A stretch of 9,035 nucleotides of DNA from CAYZEZ01 sp964477295. Its GTDB lineage: Bacteria; Bacteroidota; Bacteroidia; Bacteroidales; SM23-62. The translations under genes were made by a program, and so were the position numbers. Of the stretch, positions 1 to 6,276 are shown in pieces. The notes under the pieces were generated by a model. It had not been told where the DNA came from. It saw only the letters and a program-made list of their open reading frames with translations, and ran no database searches. Position 1 is the first letter of the stretch; the number at the start of each line of letters is the position of its first letter. Location: contig CAYZEZ010000203.1 in NCBI GenBank assembly GCA_964477295.1, positions 1 through 9,035 of the forward strand. The letters run 5' to 3'.

Positions 1-2741
1 GGCAGGTTTAAATATGCAAGCAGCTGGTTATCATTGTTTTTGAAAGGAATATATGCCGATAAATAAGTTAGTGTGCCGATTTTCTCTTCGTGTACAAATT
101 CGTTCTTGTGATTAATCGCCAGCTCATAAATCGCCCATGGATCCATCTTGTTCCCCTGCAATCCCTTCTCAAATATTTCCGGTCGGGAAGAGGCCAGGTA
201 ATTGCCTTCCGGGTCGTATAAATTAATATCGGTAAAAAACACATTGGAGAATTTACGCAATAATTCTTCCAGATTTTGATATCCCGGTGATTGCCAGTCA
301 TACCTCAGGGATGTTTCAAAGGCCATCTTATGCGACAGTTCAATATAAACCGATTGTGTCTTTTCCAACAGGCTTTCAAGGTGACGTTGTTTGAACTGCC
401 TTGCACTGAAGTATATTGTTCCACCTGCAATAAGGAGCAATGATAATCCTATGATGATGACCATCGAGTACTGGATCTTATTCTTAAAATTCAGCTGAAT
501 ACTTTTACGGAAAAATGGAATGTTAACGATCAACAGGCTGATGGACAGGACTAAATAGAAGAATCCAAATATATAAGTGAAAGAAATCAGGACATCAAGG
601 AATTTAAGGCTCGGTTGCCCCATTACAATAGTATTTACCTCATCAATGTTATATACAAGCAAATCATGTTGCTCCAGTTTCAATGTTTCAAACTCTTTTT
701 TCCCATTTGTATATGTACTGCTTTTCAGACTGAATGAATACTCACCAACCTGGGTTAACAGATTTCCTTCATGGTACTTGGCATAGGAATACTGTTCCGA
801 CAGTCCGGTTTTCAGTTCTTCTGATAAAAGCAGTTCGGGATAACCCAATTCCTGGGACAACACTTTCGAATCAAGCTGGAGGTAAAGGGTTATCATGTCT
901 GTGGAATCGGCATAATAAAAATCGAAGGAGGCAAAATAACTGATCCGGCCATTCAGGTTATTAATGAAATAAAAACTCGATCCCGGCACCTGGATGCCTG
1001 AGGATGCAACCAGGGAATCGAAAAAGGTATAACAATGGTAGATCTCATCGGTGGGAGGTTCAACATAAATGCTATCTGCCGGATTGCAGATAATGGCCTG
1101 CAATTCATATTTTTCCCAGAAACTTCTAAAGTACTCCCTTGCCAAATGATCGTAAATCAATTGAATATCTGCGAACGGATCCAGCACGAATTCTCTAAGC
1201 AGTTCATCTGTTGTAATCTGGTTTTCAATCTCCTTGAGTAAAAGCTCTGCCACCGGATCATGTTCGGCTGAAAGATCAACCGCAAGGACCTGTTCGGTAT
1301 TATTCTGTTTTACCTGTGAATAATGTGTGACCAGGTAAAGATTCAGAAGACTGAATAAAAGGATCAGTAAAACAAAAGTGGAATATTTGAACTGCAGGCT
1401 CGAACTGTACCTTATCCAGGTCATGACCACCGCAATAATTAAAGCAGAAAGGAGGACGAGGAGCTGCACCCCTCCGCTTATCAACCAGCCCGACAATGTA
1501 ACGATCAATAAAAAAAATACCAGGTAAATCACTCTGCCCTTAATCCCAATCCCTGGATTTAGCGAAGTGGTCAGTTTGTCAAACAGTAATGCCCAGGCTG
1601 AAAAAAGAAGTGCAATTACAAACAAACCGATAAAGGTATTCATGTTTAAACTCAACACCCTGTATATCTCGAAATTGATACTCGAATCCAGCACAAGGCT
1701 TCTGATTAACAAGCAGATGCGTTGAAATGTTATACCGAGCATTAAAACATAAAGAAACTGAACAACATGCTTCACGGCCGGTTTCTTTCTCAGGTAGTCA
1801 ATGTTAAAGTCGAAATGATAATAAATAACAAATGCCAGGAAGAAAATGAAACCAGCCGTAATTAAAAGATCACCAAGAGAGGGGAACCAATTTGAAGAGG
1901 CAAATGTAAAGGGTGAAAACAACGTTATGGACTCCAGTTGAGGGGGAATCTTCATATTAACCAGGATGGCATCCAACAACACAAGGATAATTATACAAAG
2001 AATAATACCCATGTTCCTGTAGCCTTTGATTGAAATCGAACGTATTAACAGGATGAGTGAAAGCATGAACAGGAATATCCCCGAGAAAAAACAAAGCAGA
2101 GTAAATACCTTGTATGCCATGCTAAACCCGGTGACCTGATCAAAATTGAAAGAAAACAGGTAATCTCCCAACGCATCATAAACCGGGAACGGACTACCGG
2201 CATCTATTTTAAGGCCAACTTCTGTGGGAAGGGCCAGATCCGGATTGTATGTATTTTTCAGGTACCTGTTTTCATAGGAAAATTCTTTTCGGATCAGCAC
2301 CATACCCACTACACGCACCGGCCCGAAAGACCGGACCTTCTTATAGTACCATCCATTATCTAAAAATACCACGGGATCAGACTGTGTGCTGCCACTGGCT
2401 ATCTGGTCATCTGGATTATTGGTCGTTGACCAGTATATCAGGGTATCATTCCTGTATACATAAAGATCGATTCCTTCCCTGGTTATTGTTTCGAGCGATT
2501 GCCCTGTAAAATCGCTAATCAGCTTTTCTTCATCCAGGTTGACAAAATAAGGTTCCCATTCCTCCAATAAATCATCCAGCTGAAATTCCTTGACGTAGAA
2601 ATCTTCCTGGAATCTTTTATGAAGGGTATGGTGCCTGAAAGAGGGGATAACAATTTTATAGGAAAAAATACTGAACAAAAATAATAGCAGGGCAATCCCT
2701 AATAAAATGAAAAACTGAATATGTGCCTTGTTCTTATTCAC
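1..2741 (-). CDS. Large multi-sensor membrane protein, probable histidine kinase; N-terminal 913 codons, cut by the left edge
   Basis: The minus-strand frame is open from a GTG at 2741 to the window edge with no internal stop, giving 913 codons. I see about 11 membrane segments: residues 7-30, 209-233, 243-262, 290-309, 326-347, 365-387, 402-421, 424-444, 453-472, 714-740 and 757-779. Three long soluble stretches lie at about 31-205, 473-712 and from 780 onward. Basic loops (near 234-243, 310-325, 388-402, 445-452 and 744-756) fit the positive-inside rule, which places all three soluble stretches in the periplasm. The third, with DPEGNYLASS at 843-852 and a final AYLNLP, resembles the Cache/PDC-like sensor region that precedes HAMP and kinase domains in very large Bacteroidota sensor kinases. 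The kinase core is outside the window, so 'histidine kinase' is inference. It lies 48 nt downstream of rlmH on the same strand and may be cotranscribed. A second GTG at 2747 is an equally possible start, and an in-frame TAA at 2750-2748 rules out anything further upstream. Confidence 0.75.
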   Translation of the reverse strand, partial: MNKNKAHIQFFILLGIALLLFLFSIFSYKIVIPSFRHHTLHKRFQEDFYVKEFQLDDLLEEWEPYFVNLDEEKLISDFTGQSLETITREGIDLYVYRNDTLIYWSTTNNPDDQIASGSTQSDPVVFLDNGWYYKKVRSFGPVRVVGMVLIRKEFSYENRYLKNTYNPDLALPTEVGLKIDAGSPFPVYDALGDYLFSFNFDQVTGFSMAYKVFTLLCFFSGIFLFMLSLILLIRSISIKGYRNMGIILCIIILVLLDAILVNMKIPPQLESITLFSPFTFASSNWFPSLGDLLITAGFIFFLAFVIYYHFDFNIDYLRKKPAVKHVVQFLYVLMLGITFQRICLLIRSLVLDSSINFEIYRVLSLNMNTFIGLFVIALLFSAWALLFDKLTTSLNPGIGIKGRVIYLVFFLLIVTLSGWLISGGVQLLVLLSALIIAVVMTWIRYSSSLQFKYSTFVLLILLFSLLNLYLVTHYSQVKQNNTEQVLAVDLSAEHDPVAELLLKEIENQITTDELLREFVLDPFADIQLIYDHLAREYFRSFWEKYELQAIICNPADSIYVEPPTDEIYHCYTFFDSLVASSGIQVPGSSFYFINNLNGRISYFASFDFYYADSTDMITLYLQLDSKVLSQELGYPELLLSEELKTGLSEQYSYAKYHEGNLLTQVGEYSFSLKSSTYTNGKKEFETLKLEQHDLLVYNIDEVNTIVMGQPSLKFLDVLISFTYIFGFFYLVLSISLLIVNIPFFRKSIQLNFKNKIQYSMVIIIGLSLLLIAGGTIYFSARQFKQRHLESLLEKTQSVYIELSHKMAFETSLRYDWQSPGYQNLEELLRKFSNVFFTDINLYDPEGNYLASSRPEIFEKGLQGNKMDPWAIYELAINHKNEFVHEEKIGTLTYLSAYIPFKNNDNQLLAYLNL

Positions 2742-2789
2742 TAACACTTACTTCATAAAATAAAACTACCTAAAATTACACAATCTGCT

Positions 2790-3263
2790 TTAACCATGAT
2801 GATAAGGCTGCCCATTAATCAACGTGAAAGCCCTGTAAAGCTGTTCCAGGAATAATATCCTGATAACCTGATGGGAAAATGTCATTTTTGAAACAGACAG
2901 CAGCATGTTGGCCCTGTCATATACCTTTTTGTCATATCCAAAGGCTCCTCCCGTTACATAAACAATACTCTTGTGTGATTGCATTGTTTTCTCTTCAATC
3001 AGTCCGGCCAATCCGACTGAAGATAGCTGTTTCCCGCGCTCATCAAGCAGTATAACAAATTCTTCCGCCTGAATATTCTTCAGGATCTTCTCCCCTTCAA
3101 GTTCCATAATTTTTTGCCGGGGCAATCCCTTAGTCTTTTTTAAATCCTGAATTTCAATTATTTGCAGAGAGGTATAATGATTTATCCGCTGAACATAATC
3201 CTTAACTCCCTGATCAAGATAAACTGGTTTGGTTTTACCGGTAAACAATAACTTAATCTTCAT
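2790..3263 (-). CDS. rlmH: 23S rRNA (pseudouridine-1915-N3)-methyltransferase RlmH
   Basis: RlmH is a small SPOUT-class methyltransferase that uses S-adenosylmethionine to methylate N3 of pseudouridine 1915 in helix 69 of 23S rRNA, acting on assembled 70S ribosomes as a cytoplasmic homodimer. The protein is 157 residues, the normal family length. Visible signatures are LLDERGKQLSS at 73-83, the SAM-binding knot loop YVTGGAFGY at 102-110, and the C-terminal segment SKMTFSHQVIRILFLEQLYRA followed by the terminal YHHG, which corresponds to the conserved C-terminal Tyr-His of the family. I chose the ATG at 3263 because it gives the usual MKIKLL start; an in-frame GTG two codons upstream (3269) is possible. 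No Shine-Dalgarno is visible. The gene is divergent from the DUF4783-nadC operon and is the upstream partner of the large sensor gene. Confidence 0.96.
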   Translation of the reverse strand: MKIKLLFTGKTKPVYLDQGVKDYVQRINHYTSLQIIEIQDLKKTKGLPRQKIMELEGEKILKNIQAEEFVILLDERGKQLSSVGLAGLIEEKTMQSHKSIVYVTGGAFGYDKKVYDRANMLLSVSKMTFSHQVIRILFLEQLYRAFTLINGQPYHHG

Positions 3264-3295
3264 GGACACTTGCTGTTTTCGTCAAATGGAATCAA

Positions 3296-3303
3296 TATAT
3301 TTG
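3296..3303 (+). promoter_or_regulatory. Candidate Bacteroidota -7 element (TATATTTG)
   Basis: TATATTTG matches the Bacteroidota primary-sigma -7 consensus TAnnTTTG exactly. It lies in the divergent intergenic region and points toward the DUF4783-nadC-yihY-pdxH operon. A TTG at 3270-3272 could serve as the -33 element, but the 23-nt gap to the -7 box is at the long end of what is usual. Transcription would begin near 3310, leaving a leader of about 110 nt. This is a motif match only, and such a short AT-rich motif occurs by chance. Confidence 0.35.
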
Positions 3304-3342
3304 TTAAATTGCATAAATCCTAGAAATTCAGTTAAAATTAAT

Positions 3343-3365
3343 CAGCAACAGGCGGCTGTTGACTG
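3343..3365 (+). repeat. Imperfect inverted repeat / small hairpin in the operon leader
   Basis: CAGCAACAG (3343-3351) and CTGTTG-A-CTG (3356-3365) can pair as a 9-bp stem with one bulged A around a GCGG loop. It lies 52 nt before the DUF4783 start and about 35 nt after the likely transcription start. It has no U-tract, so it is not an obvious terminator. It could be a leader hairpin or an operator dyad for the divergent promoters, or it may have no function. Confidence 0.3.
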
Positions 3366-3417
3366 CAGACTGAAAATTGGTCCGGAATTTGTTTCTATAC
3401 AGAAAAACCAGCCAAAA

Positions 3418-3834
3418 ATGAATAAAAATAATTTGAATATTCTTTTTGTTTCAGGTCTTATCTTTTTATTTCAGTTATCATTTGCTGTTCCTGCAAAAAT
3501 GATCCCTGAAAGTATTGTGCTTGCCTTCCAGGCTGGTAATGCAACCGAATTAGCAAAATATTTTAATACTTCGATTGAACTGGTCATACTGGAGGAAGAA
3601 GATGTGTACAGTAAAACCCAGGCTGAACAGATCATCAGAAAATTCTTTTCCGATAACAAACCGTCCACCTTTACAGTGATATTTGAAGGAGGGAAAGAAC
3701 CATCTAAATACGCCATTGGGAAATTAGTAACTTCAACAGGATCCTACAGGGTTTATCTTCTGATAAAGGAGAATGATGGATCACCTCTGATTCATCAGAT
3801 ACGCATAGAAGAAGAAGACACAGAAAATGAATAG
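3418..3834 (+). CDS. Secreted DUF4783 family protein, function unknown
   Basis: This is a 138-residue protein with a typical signal peptide: MNKNN, then a hydrophobic core at about residues 6-20, with likely cleavage after SFA at residue 23 or VPA at 26. A periplasmic or outer-envelope location follows. The mature part (IPESIVLAFQAGNATELAKYF, then alternating strands, a Q-x-x-I-I-R-K-F-F helix and a C-terminal IRIEEED strand) matches the DUF4783 pattern, a Bacteroidota family with an NTF2-like (cystatin-like) alpha-plus-beta look. There is no catalytic motif, so a ligand- or protein-binding role is only a guess. The same frame is open upstream to 3229, but the ATG at 3418 is preferred because it begins exactly at the signal peptide and avoids overlap with rlmH. 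The last 8 nt overlap the nadC start, implying translational coupling. It is the first gene of a four-gene operon. Confidence 0.85.
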   Translation: MNKNNLNILFVSGLIFLFQLSFAVPAKMIPESIVLAFQAGNATELAKYFNTSIELVILEEEDVYSKTQAEQIIRKFFSDNKPSTFTVIFEGGKEPSKYAIGKLVTSTGSYRVYLLIKENDGSPLIHQIRIEEEDTENE

Positions 3835-4672
3835 GGAACAAGTGGAGCAATTCATCGAGATGGCCCTTGCGGAAGATGTTGGGGAGGGAGACCATTCATC
3901 AATGGCTGTAATTGATACTACTTCAACGGGTGAAGCAACCCTGATGGTAAAAGACACCGGTATCATTGCCGGAGTGGAGGTAGCCCGTCTCATTTTTAAT
4001 AAAATAAATCCATCTATCCTGTTTAAGGCATTTCTGCCCGACGGTGCCAACATTAATCCTGGTGATAAAGTATTTATAGTTCAGGGACAAACAATCAGCA
4101 TCCTGAAAGGCGAACGCCTGGTATTGAATATCATGCAGCGTATGAGCGGAATTGCTACAACGACAAGAAAATACGCAGATGCTGTGGCCGGATTTAAGGC
4201 AAGAATTGTGGATACCCGTAAAACCTCTCCCGGCATAAGGTTCCTCGAGAAAGAAGCTGTTCTCATTGGTGGCGGGACGAACCACCGCATGGGATTATTT
4301 GATATGATCATGCTGAAGGATAATCATATTGACTATTCAGGAGGAATTCAAAAGGCCATTGAACGGACCCACATGTATTTAAAAGAGAATAACCTGAACC
4401 TCAAGATTGAGGTGGAAGCAAGGAACCTCAAAGAGGTAAAAGAGATTATGAAAGTGGGAGGAATTGACCGGATCATGCTTGATAATTTTAATATTCAACA
4501 GACAAAGGAAGCGGTTGACTTTATAAATGGACAATTTGAAATTGAGTCTTCCGGCAGCATTACCCTGGATAATGTGCGTGACTATGCTGCCTGCGGAGTT
4601 GATCTCATTTCCGTTGGCTCAATAACCCACCAGTTGAAGAGTCTGGATATAAGCCTGAAAGCTTCCTGGTAA
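3827..4672 (+). CDS. nadC: Nicotinate-nucleotide diphosphorylase (carboxylating), quinolinate phosphoribosyltransferase NadC
   Basis: NadC converts quinolinate and PRPP to nicotinate mononucleotide, CO2 and diphosphate, the entry of the de novo pathway into NAD synthesis; it acts in the cytoplasm as a type II phosphoribosyltransferase. The 281-residue length is normal. Motifs seen in order are EDVGEGDHSS (16-25) in the N-terminal domain, MSGIATTTRKY, the substrate-binding DTRKTSPG (from D129), GGGTNHR (148-154), LKDNH (163-167), IEVEAR (194-199), MLDNF, and the phosphate-binding C-terminal region ESSGSITLDNVRDYA with ISVGSITH. All expected Arg, Lys, His, Glu and Asp positions appear intact. 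The start overlaps the DUF4783 stop by 8 nt, with the upstream coding sequence rich in A and G. The stop is 4 nt before the next gene. No nadA or nadB is present in the window. Confidence 0.97.
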   Translation: MNREQVEQFIEMALAEDVGEGDHSSMAVIDTTSTGEATLMVKDTGIIAGVEVARLIFNKINPSILFKAFLPDGANINPGDKVFIVQGQTISILKGERLVLNIMQRMSGIATTTRKYADAVAGFKARIVDTRKTSPGIRFLEKEAVLIGGGTNHRMGLFDMIMLKDNHIDYSGGIQKAIERTHMYLKENNLNLKIEVEARNLKEVKEIMKVGGIDRIMLDNFNIQQTKEAVDFINGQFEIESSGSITLDNVRDYAACGVDLISVGSITHQLKSLDISLKASW

Positions 4673-4676
4673 ATCT

Positions 4677-5630
4677 ATGATTTCATTGCATAATCCAAAT
4701 AAAAAAGAAAGTTTCCTTAGCAAATGGATGCTGAGGTTAACCAGAAGTGCGAAAAAGCTGGTTTTGCCGGGCTTTGAACGGGTTCCCTTTTATGATGTTG
4801 TAATTTTCTTTTTCCGGGGCATTCAAAATGGCGCATTAACTACCCGTGCCTCAGCCATTGCGTTTCATTTTTTTCTCGCCCTTTTACCGGCTATCATTTA
4901 TTTTTTTACCATCATACCGCTCATCCCGATCGATAATTTCCAGGAAGGACTGCTCAATTTTGTAGAGGATATTTTACCGGGAAATGTTTATGAACTCATT
5001 CAGAATACGATACAGGATATGCTAATTAAACGGAGGGCACTCAGTTATTTTGGCCTTTTCATCGCGCTTCTCTTTTCAACCAATGGGATCAATGCCATGA
5101 TCGTTGCTTTTAATAATACATATCATACTATTGAGACACGCACCTGGTACGAAAGGAGACTTATTGCAGTTTTGTTGGTCATCATCCTTTTCTTCCTCAT
5201 CACTTTGTCTGTGAGCCTGATCGCTTTCAGCCGGTTCACTGTAAACACGCTTGTTGAAATGGAACTAATGAGAAAGGGCCTGACCTTTTACATCCTGCTC
5301 ACCGGAAAATGGATCATTGTTATTTTGTCGATATTCACCGCTATTTCGTTCTTATACTTACTTGGGCCCTCACGCAAGATGAAATGGAAATTCAGAACCC
5401 CCGGCTCTACCCTTGCCAGCTTGCTTGTCATTCTTACTTCCCTTGTTTTTTCATTTATCATCAACCATTTCGGACAGTTCAACAAGTTTTTTGGGACCAT
5501 CGGGACCATCATGGTTATCCTGATCTGGTTATACCTCAATTCGCTTGTGCTGCTGATCGGATTCGAGCTGAATGCCAGCATTAAGAATGCGAGGATTGAA
5601 TTTGACCGAATAAATGATCTGGAAATATGA
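4677..5630 (+). CDS. YihY/virulence factor BrkB family inner-membrane protein
   Basis: This 317-residue protein has a basic N-terminal cytoplasmic stretch (1-40) and six membrane segments at about 60-82, 121-143, 161-184, 204-229, 243-264 and 274-297. Family hallmarks are RASAIAFHFFLALLPAIIYF (57-76), the NNTYHTIETRTWYERR region (146-161), and the C-terminal GTIGTIMVILIWLYLNSLVL then IGFELNA (273-300), including the conserved W-x-Y. The family is broadly distributed, and its biochemical role is unsettled; the old label 'ribonuclease BN' for E. coli YihY is a known misassignment and should not be used here. It starts 4 nt after nadC and its stop overlaps the pdxH start (ATGA), so it sits inside a cofactor operon. 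Family membership is secure; function is not. Confidence 0.93.
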   Translation: MISLHNPNKKESFLSKWMLRLTRSAKKLVLPGFERVPFYDVVIFFFRGIQNGALTTRASAIAFHFFLALLPAIIYFFTIIPLIPIDNFQEGLLNFVEDILPGNVYELIQNTIQDMLIKRRALSYFGLFIALLFSTNGINAMIVAFNNTYHTIETRTWYERRLIAVLLVIILFFLITLSVSLIAFSRFTVNTLVEMELMRKGLTFYILLTGKWIIVILSIFTAISFLYLLGPSRKMKWKFRTPGSTLASLLVILTSLVFSFIINHFGQFNKFFGTIGTIMVILIWLYLNSLVLLIGFELNASIKNARIEFDRINDLEI

Positions 5631-6229
5631 CGGCTATACCCTTCCCTTTAAATATTCCTGGAGATCCGTTGGAATTATTCAGCGAGTGGTATAAGGAAGC
5701 GATTACCAGCTCCGTCCCGGAATACGATGCTATGACCCTGGCTACATCTGCCGGCAATAAGCCTTCCGCGAGGATTGTATTGCTTAAGGCGGTTGAAAAA
5801 AACGGATTTGTATTTTTTACCAACTATGACAGCAGAAAGGGAAGTGAATTGAATGATAATCGCAATGCATCTCTGGTTTTTTATTGGAAAGAGCTGGGAA
5901 AACAGGTTCGCATTGAGGGGGTCGTTGAAAAGGTAACCGGTCAGGAATCGGATGAATACTTTAATTCAAGGCCCAGAGGGAGTCAGATCGGTGCCTGGGC
6001 ATCTTCCCAGAGCCGGGTAATCCACAACAGAGACCAGCTAATGAAAAAGGCGACCGAATATGATAAGAAATTCTTCGGAAAGAAAATACCAAGACCGCCT
6101 GATTGGGGAGGATACAGGCTTATGCCTGTCCGGATGGAATTCTGGATTGCAGGAGAAAACAGGTTGCACGACCGGTTAGCTTATATTAAGAATGATGCAA
6201 GATGGGAGATTCAGCGGTTAGCTCCGTAA
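5627..6229 (+). CDS. pdxH: Pyridoxamine/pyridoxine 5'-phosphate oxidase PdxH, short N-terminus
   Basis: PdxH is a cytoplasmic FMN-dependent homodimer that oxidises pyridoxine or pyridoxamine 5'-phosphate to pyridoxal 5'-phosphate with O2. The protein has 200 residues, against 218 in E. coli. FMN-site residues are visible in RIVLLK (49-54), FFTN (63-66), SRK (69-71) and KQVRIEG (92-98). The substrate site appears as Y111, R115 and S119 in YFNSRPRGS, and as R179 and H181 in RLHDR. The SQIGAWASSQS block (119-129) and the RLAP C-terminus are typical. The usual N-terminal LRREY..GL segment is absent: homology begins at about IPGDPLELF (10-18), and an in-frame TGA at 5615-5617 prevents an upstream start. 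The start overlaps the yihY stop by 4 nt. The gene ends the operon and converges on valS. Identification is very secure; the shortened N-terminus is the odd point. Confidence 0.95.
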   Translation: MTAIPFPLNIPGDPLELFSEWYKEAITSSVPEYDAMTLATSAGNKPSARIVLLKAVEKNGFVFFTNYDSRKGSELNDNRNASLVFYWKELGKQVRIEGVVEKVTGQESDEYFNSRPRGSQIGAWASSQSRVIHNRDQLMKKATEYDKKFFGKKIPRPPDWGGYRLMPVRMEFWIAGENRLHDRLAYIKNDARWEIQRLAP

Positions 6230-6231
6230 TA

Positions 6232-6266
6232 GTCATCCTGTCAGTCAGCTTGCCTTACAGGATGAC
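6232..6266. terminator. Stem-loop between convergent pdxH and valS, probable bidirectional terminator
   Basis: GTCATCCTGT (6232-6241) and ACAGGATGAC (6257-6266) are perfect inverted copies that would form a 10-bp stem with a 15-nt loop. It begins 3 nt after the pdxH stop and ends 10 nt before the valS stop, filling almost the whole 47-nt convergent gap. Neither side has a strong T-run, so it is not a textbook intrinsic terminator. Its placement and perfect symmetry nevertheless argue for a shared transcript-end structure serving both strands. Confidence 0.6.
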
Positions 6267-6276
6267 CAAATGTTGA

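Noticed and set aside
577..2509. Short plus-strand open frames opposite the sensor gene
   Set aside because: The minus-strand frame is continuous and has coherent membrane topology over 913 codons; the plus-strand frames are short and antisense to it.
3264..3269. GTG start two codons upstream for rlmH
   Set aside because: The family normally begins MKIK, which the ATG at 3263 gives, with the usual 157-residue length.
3229..3417. In-frame upstream extension of the DUF4783 reading frame
   Set aside because: It would overlap rlmH and put 63 residues before a clear signal peptide; the ATG at 3418 begins exactly at the signal sequence.
3270..3417. Possible riboswitch controlling the cofactor operon
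   Set aside because: I recognise no NAD-, FMN- or other cofactor-riboswitch core in this short gap; only one small hairpin is visible.
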